A DNA stretch of 64,000 nt from Bradyrhizobium lablabi (GTDB taxonomy: Bacteria > Pseudomonadota > Alphaproteobacteria > Rhizobiales > Xanthobacteraceae). The position numbers and the translations under genes are program-made. This document shows positions 24,525 through 33,329 of this stretch, piece by piece (positions within the stretch are counted from its first letter, which is position 1; each line of letters begins with the position of its first letter). The notes under the pieces are model-generated. The model saw nothing but the letters and a program-made list of their open reading frames with translations. It did not search any database and had not been told where the DNA came from. The stretch covers positions 62,001 through 126,000 of the forward strand of contig NZ_JAFCJK010000012.1 in the NCBI RefSeq assembly GCF_018131005.1, read 5' to 3'.

Positions 24525-27500
24525 ATGCCGAAAACAGCCTCCAAAGCCCCCGCCAAATCAGCTTCGAAGACCGCTCCCAACCCCGTCGCCGCCAAGGCCA
24601 CGGCGGAGGGCGATCATGTGTTCCTGGTCGACGGCTCCTCTTACATCTTCCGCGCCTATCACGCGCTGCCGCCGCTGAACCGCAAGTCCGACGGGCTGCA
24701 GGTGAACGCCGTGCTCGGCTTCTGCAATATGCTGTGGAAGCTCTTGCGCGAAATGCCCGAGGACCACCGGCCGACGCATCTGGCAATCGTGTTCGACAAA
24801 TCGGAGATCACCTTCCGCAACAAGCTCTATCCCGACTACAAGGCGCACCGGCCGCCGGCCCCCGACGATCTGATTCCGCAATTCGCGCTGATCCGCGAGG
24901 CGGTGCGGGCTTTCGACCTGCCTTGCCTTGAGCAGATCGGCTTCGAGGCCGACGACCTGATCGCGACCTATGCGAGGCAGGCGACCGAGCGCGGCGCGAC
25001 CACGACGATCGTATCGTCGGACAAGGACCTGATGCAGCTCGTCTCCGACAAGGTCGTCATGTACGACACCATGAAGGACCGGCGTATCGGCAGGTCGGAG
25101 GTGATCGAGAAATTCGGCGTGCCGCCGGAGAAGGTGGTCGAGGTGCAGGCGCTCGCCGGCGACTCCACCGACAACGTGCCCGGCGTGCCCGGCATCGGCA
25201 TCAAGACCGCGGCGCAGCTTATCATCGAATATGGCGATCTGGACCAGCTGCTGTTCCGCGCCGGCGAGATCAAGCAGCCGAAGCGCCGCGAGGCGCTGCT
25301 CGAGAACGCCGAGAAAGCGCGCATCTCTCGCCAGCTGGTGCTGCTCGACGACAAGGTCGATCTCGAAGTGCCGCTCGACGACCTCGCGGTGCACGAGCCC
25401 GATGCGCGCAAGCTGATCGCATTCCTCAAGGCGATGGAGTTCTCCACCCTCACCCGCCGCATCGCCGAGTATGCGCAGCTCGATCCCGCCAATATCGACG
25501 CCGACCCAGGCAACAAGAGTGGCGCCAGCGTGTTCTCGCCGTTGCCGCCATCGGACGTTAAGCCCGCACCCGGACCGGGGCAGAATGGGGCAGCGCCGGC
25601 GCCTTCAGCAAAAGAGCGCGCCAAGCCGAGCGGCGCGAGGGACGACAAGGCTTCGAGCCTGAAGGGCACGCCGGCCTTGCTCGTCGAGACCCGCGGTGAG
25701 GCGATGCGGAAGCTGCCGTTCGACCGCGGCAAGTATCAGGCGATCCGCAGCCTCGATGCGCTGAAGGCGTGGACCGCGCGCGTGCCCGATGTCGGCCATT
25801 TCGCGGTCGAGGCGATGTCCGACTCGATCGACCCGATGCAGGCGGAGATGTCCGGCATCGCGCTGGCGCTCGCGCCCGGCGACGCCTGCTATGTCCCGCT
25901 CTGCCACCGGCAGCCTGGTGGCGGCGCGGGCCTGTTCGATGCCGGACTCGCACCCGACCAGATCAAGGCGTCGGACGCGCTCGACGCGATGAAGCCGCTG
26001 TTGGAATCCGCAGGCATCTTGAAGATCGGCTTCAACGTCAAATTCGCGGCGGTGATGCTGGCGCAGCACGGCATCACGCTCCGCAACACCGACGACGCGC
26101 AACTGATGTCGTACGCGCTCGATGCCGGCCGCGGTTCGCACGCGCTGGAACAGCTCGCCGAGCGCTGGCTCGGCCATGCCATGATCGCCTATGGCGGCCT
26201 GATCGGCAGCGGCAAGGGCAAGCTCACCTTCGACCAGGTCGCGATCGAGAAGGCGACGGAATATTCGGCCGAGAGCGCGGATGCGACACTGCGGCTGTGG
26301 CGCATCCTGAAGCCGCGGCTGGTCGCCGACCGCATGGCGACCGTCTACGAGACGCTGGAACGGCCGCTGATCTCTGTGCTGGCGCGGATGGAGCGGCGAG
26401 GCATTTCGATCGACCGCCAGGTCCTGTCGCGGCTGTCGGGCGATTTCGCCCAGACCGCAGCGCGGGTCGAGGCCGAGATCCAGGACATCGCCGGCGAGCC
26501 GGTCAATGTCGGCAGCCCGAAGCAGATCGGCGACATCATCTTCGGCAAGATGGGGCTGCCCGGCGGCACCAAGACCAAGACCGGCGCATGGTCGACGACG
26601 GCGCAGGTGCTGGACGACCTCGCCGAGCAGGGTCACGAATTCCCGAAGAGGATCCTGGAGTGGCGGCAGGTCTCTAAGCTGAAATCGACCTACACCGACG
26701 CGCTGCCGAACTATGTCCATCCGCAGACCCATCGCGTCCACACCACCTACGCGCTGGCCGCGACGACGACGGGCCGCCTGTCGTCGAACGAACCGAACCT
26801 CCAGAACATTCCTGTTCGTACCGAGGACGGCCGCAAGATCCGCCGCGCCTTCATTGCGACACCGGGCCACAAGCTGGTGTCGGCGGACTATTCTCAGATT
26901 GAATTGCGGTTGCTCGCGGAAATCGCCGACGTGCCGGTGCTACGGCAGGCCTTCCGCGAGGGGCTGGACATTCACGCGATGACCGCCTCCGAAATGTTCG
27001 GCGTGCCGATCAAGGACATGCCGAGCGAGGTGCGCCGCCGCGCCAAGGCAATCAACTTCGGCATCATCTACGGCATTTCGGCCTTCGGGCTAGCCAACCA
27101 GCTCGGCATCGCCCGCGAGGAAGCTTCGGCCTACATCAGGAAATATTTTGAGCGCTTCCCGGGCATCCGCGCGTACATGGACGAGACCAAGGATTTTTGC
27201 CGGCGCAACGGCTATGTCACGACGCTGTTCGGCCGCAAATGCTACTATCCCGAAATCAAGGCCTCGAACGCCTCGGTCCGCGCCTTCAACGAGCGTGCCG
27301 CGATCAACGCGCGGTTGCAAGGCACCGCGGCCGACATCATCCGCCGCGCCATGACCCGGATGGAGGACGCGCTAGCGGAGAAGAAGCTGTCGGCGCAGAT
27401 GCTGCTGCAGGTGCATGACGAGCTGATCTTCGAGGTGCCCGAAAGCGAGGTCGCGGCGACGCTCCCGGTGGTGCAGAAGGTGATGCAGGACGCGCCCTTC

Positions 27501-27572
27501 CCGGCCGTGCTCCTGTCGCTGCCGCTGCAGGTCGACGCGCGGGCAGCGAACAATTGGGACGAGGCACATTGA
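24525..27572 (+). CDS. polA: DNA polymerase I with apparently inactive proofreading domain
   Basis: 1015-residue replication and repair polymerase. Domains in order: 5'-3' flap/exonuclease (about 25-315, with HVFLVDGSSYIFRAYHA, AIVFDKSEITFRNKLYPDYK, GFEADDLIATYA and GDSTDNVPGVPGIGIKTA); Pro/Lys-rich linker; a 3'-5' exonuclease-like domain (about 415-600); and the polymerase (about 610-1015, with SADYSQIELRLLAEIA, RRRAKAINFGIIYGIS and QVHDELIFEVPE). In the exonuclease-like domain the positions matching E. coli D355, E357, D424 and D501 appear as Glu 429, Met 431, Ala 508 and Ser 584; the Tyr of motif III is kept (Tyr 580). Proofreading is therefore expected to be lost, while flap cleavage and polymerisation motifs look intact. 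ATG start at 24525. Confidence 0.95.
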   Translation: MPKTASKAPAKSASKTAPNPVAAKATAEGDHVFLVDGSSYIFRAYHALPPLNRKSDGLQVNAVLGFCNMLWKLLREMPEDHRPTHLAIVFDKSEITFRNKLYPDYKAHRPPAPDDLIPQFALIREAVRAFDLPCLEQIGFEADDLIATYARQATERGATTTIVSSDKDLMQLVSDKVVMYDTMKDRRIGRSEVIEKFGVPPEKVVEVQALAGDSTDNVPGVPGIGIKTAAQLIIEYGDLDQLLFRAGEIKQPKRREALLENAEKARISRQLVLLDDKVDLEVPLDDLAVHEPDARKLIAFLKAMEFSTLTRRIAEYAQLDPANIDADPGNKSGASVFSPLPPSDVKPAPGPGQNGAAPAPSAKERAKPSGARDDKASSLKGTPALLVETRGEAMRKLPFDRGKYQAIRSLDALKAWTARVPDVGHFAVEAMSDSIDPMQAEMSGIALALAPGDACYVPLCHRQPGGGAGLFDAGLAPDQIKASDALDAMKPLLESAGILKIGFNVKFAAVMLAQHGITLRNTDDAQLMSYALDAGRGSHALEQLAERWLGHAMIAYGGLIGSGKGKLTFDQVAIEKATEYSAESADATLRLWRILKPRLVADRMATVYETLERPLISVLARMERRGISIDRQVLSRLSGDFAQTAARVEAEIQDIAGEPVNVGSPKQIGDIIFGKMGLPGGTKTKTGAWSTTAQVLDDLAEQGHEFPKRILEWRQVSKLKSTYTDALPNYVHPQTHRVHTTYALAATTTGRLSSNEPNLQNIPVRTEDGRKIRRAFIATPGHKLVSADYSQIELRLLAEIADVPVLRQAFREGLDIHAMTASEMFGVPIKDMPSEVRRRAKAINFGIIYGISAFGLANQLGIAREEASAYIRKYFERFPGIRAYMDETKDFCRRNGYVTTLFGRKCYYPEIKASNASVRAFNERAAINARLQGTAADIIRRAMTRMEDALAEKKLSAQMLLQVHDELIFEVPESEVAATLPVVQKVMQDAPFPAVLLSLPLQVDARAANNWDEAH

Positions 27573-27617
27573 AGCGCGGCGCGCTTCGATCGGTTGCCTG
27601 GTCGTCGGGTGGGGCCC

Positions 27618-28250
27618 TTGACTGACGTCCATCCGCTGCTTGCCTTTGCATTGACCGCGCTCGTCATCGAGATCACGCCCGGCCCCAACATGACCTACCT
27701 CGCTGCGCTGTCGCTCTCGAGCGGCATGCGCACCGGCTTCGCCGCAGTCGGCGGTATCGCGCTCGGCCTGATGACCTACGGGGTGGTCGCGGCATTCGGG
27801 TTGGCGGCGGTGATCGACAATTCGCCGCTGCTCTACGGCCTGCTGCGCTGGGGCGGCGTGCTTTTTCTTCTGTGGCTCGCATGGGACACCTGGTCGGGCC
27901 AGACCGACGGCTCGTCCAAGGGGAGCAGCGAGAACGAGCGGCCGTGGCCCGCCTTCCGCCGCGGCCTGATCACCAACCTGCTCAATCCCAAGGCTGCGGT
28001 CTTCTACGTCGCCGTGCTGCCCGAATTCGTTCGCCCCGAGGCAGGGTCCGTCGCGTCGCAGACGCTGGTGCTGAGCCTGCTCTATGTCGCAATCGCAACG
28101 CTGATCCATGCGGTGATCGTCATGCTGGCCGGCGCGATACAGTCGACCATCGACGTCGCAAACAACCGCCGGGCCGTCCGCGGGGCATTTGCCCTCGCGC
28201 TGGTCGGCATCGCGTTCTGGTTTGCAGTCACGACCGGCCAGCCGCGATAA
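27618..28250 (+). CDS. LysE/RhtB-family amino-acid exporter (first of tandem pair)
   Basis: About 210-residue inner-membrane protein with about six hydrophobic segments. The family signature ITPGPNMTYLAALSLSSGMRTGFAAVGG lies near the N-terminus and FRRGLITNLLNPKAAVFYVAVLPEF in the middle. LysE/RhtB proteins export amino acids such as lysine, homoserine or threonine. TTG 27618 is favoured, with GGTGGGG just before it; TTG 27594 is in frame upstream. It begins 45 bases after polA and precedes a second, diverged LysE-family gene of the same length. Substrate unknown. Confidence 0.85.
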   Translation: MTDVHPLLAFALTALVIEITPGPNMTYLAALSLSSGMRTGFAAVGGIALGLMTYGVVAAFGLAAVIDNSPLLYGLLRWGGVLFLLWLAWDTWSGQTDGSSKGSSENERPWPAFRRGLITNLLNPKAAVFYVAVLPEFVRPEAGSVASQTLVLSLLYVAIATLIHAVIVMLAGAIQSTIDVANNRRAVRGAFALALVGIAFWFAVTTGQPR

Positions 28251-28330
28251 TTGCTCCGAGAACAATTCCGGCATGGCCCCGCGGCAGACGACACGCTAGA
28301 AGCGTGCATCCCCCTCGCGAGTCCTCCTTG

Positions 28331-28963
28331 ATGCCCCACACATCCGCGTTGCTCGGCTTTGCGCTCGTCTCCTTCGGCATGGTGCTGACGCCGGGTCCGA
28401 ACATGATCTATCTGATCTCGCGCTCGATCACACAAGGCCCCGAGGCAGGCATCGTCTCGCTCGGCGGCGTGGCTCTGGGCTTCGTGTTCTACATGCTATG
28501 CGCCGCGTTCGGCATCACCGCGCTGTTGTTCGCGGTCCCTTTCGCCTATGACGCGCTGCGCTTTGCCGGCGCGGCCTATCTGCTCTGGCTCGCGTGGCAG
28601 GCGTTGAAGCCGGGCGGCCGCTCGCCGTTTCAGGTGAAGCAGCTCAAGGTCGATGGGCCGCGGAAACTGTTTGCGATGGGCTTCGTCACCAATCTGCTCA
28701 ATCCAAAGATCGCGATGCTCTATCTCGCACTGCTGCCGCAGTTCATCGATCCGACCGGCAGCGTGCTGTCGCAGTCGCTCATGCTCGGCTCGATCCAGAT
28801 CGCGATCAGCGTCAGCGTGAACGCCATGATCGCGCTCGCCGCGGGCTCGATCGCGCTGTTCCTCGGCACGCGGCCGACCTGGCTCCTGATACAGCGCTGG
28901 CTGATGGGTGCCGTGCTCACCGGACTTGCGGTGAGGATGGCATTCGAGGCGAGACGGGCGTAG
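28331..28963 (+). CDS. LysE/RhtB-family amino-acid exporter (second of tandem pair)
   Basis: 210-residue inner-membrane exporter with the same plan as its upstream neighbour. LTPGPNMIYLISRSITQGPEAGIVSLGG is the signature and MGFVTNLLNPKIAMLYLALLPQFID the mid-protein motif. The two proteins differ throughout, so the pair is an old duplication or two independent acquisitions. Start ATG 28331 fits the family N-terminus; the ribosome-binding site is weak. Followed by a palindromic dispersed repeat. Confidence 0.88.
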   Translation: MPHTSALLGFALVSFGMVLTPGPNMIYLISRSITQGPEAGIVSLGGVALGFVFYMLCAAFGITALLFAVPFAYDALRFAGAAYLLWLAWQALKPGGRSPFQVKQLKVDGPRKLFAMGFVTNLLNPKIAMLYLALLPQFIDPTGSVLSQSLMLGSIQIAISVSVNAMIALAAGSIALFLGTRPTWLLIQRWLMGAVLTGLAVRMAFEARRA

Positions 28964-28975
28964 TCGCTGTCTTGC

Positions 28976-29065
28976 CCCGCGAAAGCGGAGCATCCAGTAC
29001 CCCGAGGCATTTCCGTCAACAACAAGCGTCACGGCGTACTGGATCACCCGACTTCGCGGGTGATG
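28976..29065. repeat. Palindromic dispersed repeat between convergent lysE and GST genes
   Basis: Outer arms CCCGCGAAAGCGG (28976-28988) and CCCGACTTCGCGGG (about 29047-29060), and inner arms CATCCAGTAC and GTACTGGATC, face each other around a central AT-richer spacer. It fills the gap between the convergent genes and could form a bidirectional terminator. Confidence 0.65.
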
Positions 29066-29073
29066 CGGCCGCT

Positions 29074-29700
29074 TCAATCCAGCTTCGCCTCCATGCCGCG
29101 CTGGGTGGCGGGGCGGGCCATCAGCGCATCGTACCAACGCTTGACGTTGGGAAAGTCAGCCAAATCCACCTTGTGACGCGGATGGCGCCAGGCCCAACCG
29201 AGGATGGCGAAATCGGCAACCGACAGCGCCCCCGCGACAAACTCGTGCTTGGCGAGCCGCTTGTTCAGGACATCGTAGAGCCGCCGCGTCTCGGCCATGT
29301 AGCGCTTCAGGCCATAGGCGCGATCCTGCTCGTTTTCGAGCGCGATGAAATGATGCACCTGGCCCGGCATCGGGCCGAAGCCGCCCATCTGCCACATCAA
29401 CCACTCATAGACCGGAATGCGGTCGGCAAGGGATTTCGGCAGGAACTTGCCGGTCTTCTCGCCGAGATAGAGCAGGATCGCACCGGACTCGAAGATGCTG
29501 ACGCGTTGGCCGCCGGGGCCGTCGGGATCGACGATCGCAGGGATCTTGTTGTTCGGGCTGAGCTCGAGGAACGCGGGCGCCATCTGCTCGCCCTTGGTGA
29601 TGTTCACCGGAATCGCCTTGTAGGGCAGGCCCATTTCCTCCAGCGCCACCGAAATCTTGCGGCCGTTCGGCGTGTTCCACGTGTAGAGTTCGATGGTCAT
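29074..29700 (-). CDS. Glutathione S-transferase, YfcG/Nu-like
   Basis: 208-residue cytoplasmic protein. The thioredoxin-like N-terminal domain reads MTIELYTWNTPNGRKISVALEEMG; the TPNG segment is the active-site region of the YfcG/Ure2p-like group, which often acts on glutathione disulfide. NNKIPAIVD (cis-Pro) and FESGAILLYLGEK (Glu/Ser contacting glutathione) follow. The C-terminal helical domain contains FVAGALSVADFAILGW, a standard GST motif. Start ATG 29700 was chosen over upstream in-frame codons, which add non-homologous residues. Divergent from pyrE with 190 bases between starts. Confidence 0.9.
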   Translation of the reverse strand: MTIELYTWNTPNGRKISVALEEMGLPYKAIPVNITKGEQMAPAFLELSPNNKIPAIVDPDGPGGQRVSIFESGAILLYLGEKTGKFLPKSLADRIPVYEWLMWQMGGFGPMPGQVHHFIALENEQDRAYGLKRYMAETRRLYDVLNKRLAKHEFVAGALSVADFAILGWAWRHPRHKVDLADFPNVKRWYDALMARPATQRGMEAKLD

Positions 29701-29890
29701 TTCCGCTTCCTTCCCAAGCATTTGGCACTTGATTAGGCGGAACTCGCTTGCCGCACAAGCCGCGCTTTCCGCAAGCGCCTCTTCTTGAAACTCGGCGCGA
29801 GCGCTGTTGACGGCGAGATTTCCGCGCTGGAATGTGCCTGGCGGCGCCGATAGATTGCCGCCCGCGTTTAGACCCCACAGGGAAAAAGCC

Positions 29891-30454
29891 TTGTCCAAAT
29901 CAGCCTCCCGTGCCCGCCTCGCCGAGATCATCCGCAAACGTTCGTTCGGCCGCGGCGAGATCACGCTGGCCTCGGGCCGCAAGAGCGATTTCTATTTCAA
30001 CCTGAAGCCGACGATGCTCGACCCCGAAGGCGCGGCGCTGCTCGCCGAGCTCACCTATGAGGCACTGAAGGACGACAAGCTCGATTTCGTTGGTGGCCTC
30101 GAGATGGGCGCGGTGCCGCTTGCGGGCGCAATCGCGCAGCTCTCCTGGCTGAAGGGGCACCCGATTGCGGCGTTCTTCGTGCGCAAGAAGCCGAAGGAGC
30201 ACGGCGCGCGACTCGCAGTAGAGGGACTTGCCAAGGGTGAGACATTGCAGGGCAAGCGCATCGTGATCGTCGAGGATGTCACCACCACCGGCGGCTCGGC
30301 GATGAAGGCGGTGGAAGCAGTGCGCGAAGCCGGCGGCGAGATCGCGCTGGTCTTCACCATGGTCGACCGCGAGGAAGGCGCAACGGAAGCTTTCGCCGAA
30401 GCCGGGCTGCCGTTCCGCTCGCTGTACAAGGCAGGCGAGTTTCTCAAGGGATGA
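29891..30454 (+). CDS. pyrE: Orotate phosphoribosyltransferase
   Basis: 187-residue enzyme of pyrimidine synthesis, joining orotate to PRPP to form OMP. The PRPP-binding motif IVIVEDVTTTGGSAMKAVE is exact for the family, and the catalytic loop region FFVRKKPKEHG carries the Lys/Arg/His residues. ASGRKSDFYFNLKP binds orotate. The start is TTG 29891 following AGGGAAAAAG; earlier in-frame codons lie in the GST/pyrE intergenic region. Length is usual for the bacterial enzyme. Confidence 0.93.
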   Translation: MSKSASRARLAEIIRKRSFGRGEITLASGRKSDFYFNLKPTMLDPEGAALLAELTYEALKDDKLDFVGGLEMGAVPLAGAIAQLSWLKGHPIAAFFVRKKPKEHGARLAVEGLAKGETLQGKRIVIVEDVTTTGGSAMKAVEAVREAGGEIALVFTMVDREEGATEAFAEAGLPFRSLYKAGEFLKG

Positions 30455-30597
30455 GGCTCTCATTCCCCCCGCGCCCGAAGGTCCTGACTTCTTTCGCGTA
30501 GTTCCACGCGCAATCAATCGCTCGTTTACCATCCCGCGTTATGGTGAATCCGGCCGGAACACCTGTCGTCCCGGTGCGTGAATTGTTGGAGTGAGCG

Positions 30598-31407
30598 TTG
30601 CGTACAGAGTTGAGTAATCTGCGGATGCGGCGCCGCGTGGTGCTTGCCGCCACAACATTCGCGGGCTCCATCGCATTGCTGCCCGCCCCCGTTTCGGCCG
30701 AAGGGCTGTTCGACTTCTTCTTCGGCGGCGCGCAGAAGCAGCAATCGCGCCACGCGCCGCCACAGGCCAATTTCTTCGCCGATCCGTTCGGCCTCAATCA
30801 GCAGCAACCGCAGGCCTCCGCGCCCGCGCCGCGCTTGGCCGGCTCCGGCCCGGCCTTCTGCGTGCGCAGTTGCGACGGAAAATACTTCCCGTTGACGATG
30901 CGCGGCAACGCGACGCCAGTGCAACTCTGCCAGGCGTTCTGCCCGGCGAGCACCACCAAGGTCTACTATGGCAGCCACATCGACAGCGCGTCGTCGAGCG
31001 GCGGCGAGCGCTACGCCGATAGTGAAAATGCTTTCGCCTACCGCAAGGCGCTGCGCGCCGACTGCACCTGCAACGGCCGCGATCCCGCCGGCCTGGCGCC
31101 GGTCGATCTCGCGCTCGACGCTTCGCTGCGTGCCGGCGACGTCATCGCCACCACCGACGGCCTCGTCGCCTATACCGGCATTCGCGTCGGCAACGACCAG
31201 TCGTTCGACTTCACGCCGATCGCCTCTTATCCCGGGCTGACGGCAGCGATCCGCGCCCGGCTGGGCGAAATGAAGGTCGCGCCCGTCACCGCCGAAATGG
31301 CCAGCGATGCCCCGCTGCCGGAAACAATCCGCGACGTCGCGCCCGCTCAGACCGTGGTGCCGAAGTCAACTGCGCCGAAACCGGCGACGCGCGCCGAAGC
31401 GAATTAA
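30598..31407 (+). CDS. Secreted DUF2865 protein
   Basis: 269-residue exported protein of unknown function. A signal peptide (RRRVVLAATTFAGSIALLP, cleavage near VSA) is followed by GLFDFFFGG, a Gln/Pro-rich spacer and the Cys-rich DUF2865 core: CVRSCDGKYFPL, LCQAFCPASTTKVYYGSHID, YRKALRADCTC. Six cysteines suggest disulfides in the periplasm. The C-terminus is Pro/Ala/Thr-rich. TTG 30598 has GGAG 6-9 bases upstream; ATG 30625 is the alternative. DUF2865 proteins are common in Bradyrhizobium relatives. The stop is separated by a single base from that of the convergent next gene. Confidence 0.82.
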   Translation: MRTELSNLRMRRRVVLAATTFAGSIALLPAPVSAEGLFDFFFGGAQKQQSRHAPPQANFFADPFGLNQQQPQASAPAPRLAGSGPAFCVRSCDGKYFPLTMRGNATPVQLCQAFCPASTTKVYYGSHIDSASSSGGERYADSENAFAYRKALRADCTCNGRDPAGLAPVDLALDASLRAGDVIATTDGLVAYTGIRVGNDQSFDFTPIASYPGLTAAIRARLGEMKVAPVTAEMASDAPLPETIRDVAPAQTVVPKSTAPKPATRAEAN

Positions 31408-31408
31408 T

Positions 31409-31840
31409 TCACCGCCCGACGATCACGCCGATCACGTTCGGCGCGGCGAGATATTTGTCCTCGATCGCCGCGCGGGCGGCGGCGCGATTCTCGGGCGTGA
31501 GAATCCCGCGCTTCTCGGCGAGGATCATCCAGCAATAGCCCCACCAGTCCGTCAGCATGCCATGATCGTCGACGAGGTCGTAGCCCTGCTCGGCTGCGAA
31601 GATCCGCGCGTGCGCTTCGTCGAGCGTATCGAGCCAGGCATGATCCTGCGGCGAAAACAGTTCGTCGCTGAAATCATCCGTGGTGTAGCCCCAGATCGAC
31701 ATGCAGACCGCATTGAACTCGCGATCAATCTGATCGTCGTCGACCCAGCGGCGCCGCGAAGCCTGATGCAGCCGCGACAGCGAGCGCGCAAAATCGGCAA
31801 TGCGGGTCAGGGCGAATTGATCGAAGGCGATGGTGGACAT
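31409..31840 (-). CDS. Conserved-looking soluble protein of unknown function
   Basis: 143 residues from ATG 31840 (GAGGA just upstream); an in-frame ATG at 31888 would add 16. Rich in acidic and aromatic residues, with WVDDDQIDREFNAVCMSIWG, FSPQDHAWLDTLDEAHARIF and LTDWWGYCWMILAEKRGI. No signal peptide or membrane segment, and no family was recognised. Convergent with the DUF2865 gene with one base between stops. Composition and codon use look like a real gene of this genome. Confidence 0.65.
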   Translation of the reverse strand: MSTIAFDQFALTRIADFARSLSRLHQASRRRWVDDDQIDREFNAVCMSIWGYTTDDFSDELFSPQDHAWLDTLDEAHARIFAAEQGYDLVDDHGMLTDWWGYCWMILAEKRGILTPENRAAARAAIEDKYLAAPNVIGVIVGR

Positions 31841-32027
31841 GTAGTCCTCGCTGAGACTGGTAGACCATAGATGTTGTGTGGCAGTCATGCCGAATCACAA
31901 TGATATATCAAAGACTTGCTAAGGTGTTCTTAATTTGTTCCGGCAGAGGTGGTGCGATCGGGATTTGGATCCGAGGTATCCCAGGTTGTGGTAAGGTCCA
32001 TAATTCGTTCTCGCGCCGGAGAGGGTC

Positions 32028-32204
32028 ATGTGGGAACTTGAAGCGCTGGCGATCTACCTGACACCGTTCCTGATCATCGGAATTGCCATCAGGTTCCTGA
32101 TGAAACGCTATGGCGTTGATCTTGCCGATGTCCAAAAGCAAGCTGGAACGAACCGCGAGCCGCGCAGGGTTTTTCTTTTGGGCGGCTGGCGCTCCGAAGA
32201 GTAG
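32028..32204 (+). CDS. Small single-pass membrane protein
   Basis: 58-residue frame with a strong GGAGAGG site 3-9 bases before ATG 32028. A hydrophobic helix (LAIYLTPFLIIGIAIRFLM) follows three N-terminal acidic residues, then a charged tail with RYGVDLADVQKQ and the end FLLGGWRSEE. Topology would place the tail in the cytoplasm. No family recognised. Neighbouring frames on both strands are poorer, so it is likely real. Confidence 0.6.
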   Translation: MWELEALAIYLTPFLIIGIAIRFLMKRYGVDLADVQKQAGTNREPRRVFLLGGWRSEE

Positions 32205-32456
32205 GGCCACCTCAGTTGGCGGTCCCTTTCATTGGCCCTTTGGCTTCCAGGAAGCCCCGCTCGTCACGAGCGTAATGTCTAACGGCTTATCCGACGGGAC
32301 TTGTATCGCTCATGTCATTGGGAAGTGACATTCAAATCTGAGACCACGACCGGAGTGAAGCGCGTAGCATGGTGCATCGTCAGCTATGACGGTGTGCGTC
32401 GCAGCGGTCACGCGGGCGCTCCGCGACGGACGAATAATTCCCGTGGAGGATGATCG

Positions 32457-32537
32457 ATGGTGAACTCCACAAAGGGCTTGGAGACCGGCCGCCCAAAGCA
32501 AAACGGGCCGCTGAGTGATGTCAGCGGCCCGCGATAA
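32457..32537 (+). CDS. Candidate 26-residue short ORF
   Basis: ATG 32457 is preceded by GTGGAGGATGATCG, a good site at usual spacing. The frame encodes a hydrophilic 26-residue peptide starting MVNSTKGLETGRPKQNG and stopping at 32535-32537. The last third lies in the hairpin at 32504-32531. It could be a leader-like peptide or a chance frame. Confidence 0.3.
   Translation: MVNSTKGLETGRPKQNGPLSDVSGPR
32504..32531. terminator. Perfect 11-bp stem hairpin, 6-base loop
   Basis: CGGGCCGCTGA, loop GTGATG, and the exact complement. Followed by CGATAATAATTGC rather than a U-run, so a classical intrinsic terminator is uncertain; it may end transcripts from the short ORF or small membrane protein. Confidence 0.45.
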
Positions 32538-32878
32538 TAATTGCTTCGGGATGAAATCTGCCCTGCCCCATGCTCGGCATGTCGCTTACGTAAAGAAGTC
32601 GTTAGGCTTTGGGAATCCGTATCACCACGGTGTTCCCGCCGTTGAGTTGTGACAGGCATCGCGCAAAGTAGGCCAGCAGCACGAAGGCAGTTGTGAGGGA
32701 GAAGCCGCAAGGCCCAGCAGGGGAGCTCAATTCTGTGCTGGCCGAGATCTGCGCCAAGCCAGGCTTTTGCAATCGCCTCACCTCCGCCGAGTTGCTCCCG
32801 TCCGCCACAGCCATTGAGCGCGGAGCAGTTCGCGCGCTGTCCCTGCTACGCCAAATATCAAACGTGCGGCACCCGCTC

Positions 32879-33109
32879 TCACATCGCCGAGAGCAGCCTG
32901 TCGCCGCAGGCGCTCGCATAGAATTTACCGGCGCATTGGCGCTTGATCGCGGCGCAGCGGGCGACGGGGGAAGCGCTTTGCGCGACGGTGAAGCCGCAAG
33001 TCAGGCCGTCGGCGCTGCGACCGGTCTTGCCGGTTGCGAAGGCGGCGCTGGTTGCGGTGATGCAGACCATGAGCAATGCTGCGGCTGCAATCTCAATCAT
33101 CAATCTCAT
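32879..33109 (-). CDS. Small secreted cysteine-containing protein
   Basis: 76 residues from ATG 33109 with GGAGGAAGCG just upstream, one of the best ribosome-binding sites in the window. A signal peptide (IEIAAAALLMVCITATSAAFA) is followed by a short mature part with four cysteines: GLTCGFT, RCAAIKRQCAGKF and SACGDRLL. Two disulfides are plausible. No family was recognised. It diverges from glgP. Confidence 0.6.
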   Translation of the reverse strand: MRLMIEIAAAALLMVCITATSAAFATGKTGRSADGLTCGFTVAQSASPVARCAAIKRQCAGKFYASACGDRLLSAM

Positions 33110-33329
33110 CACGCTTCCTCCGCCAAACCGTCACAAAAATCCCGGCTTTCGCTGGCGATCCTGACACCAATGATTTCGGGCCGAAAGCCCCGAAATCGGC
33201 CCGGTCCTTGCATAAAGAAATCATATCAGCGCAGTGCACGACGATGCTTGCGGTGGTTTCGATCGCAGTGCAACCCGAGTATATTTGGCGTGGCAAACTG
33301 CAGGGATTGGCGCGTTGCAAGAACAATCG

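Larger units (their letters stand above)
32205..32878. other. Gene-poor interval with one candidate short ORF and one perfect hairpin
   Basis: About 670 bases with no long credible gene. It holds a 26-codon frame with a good ribosome-binding site (32457-32537) whose 3' end forms a perfect hairpin (32504-32531). Other open frames are short and lack starts or family resemblance. Codon periodicity is weak by eye. Confidence 0.45.
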
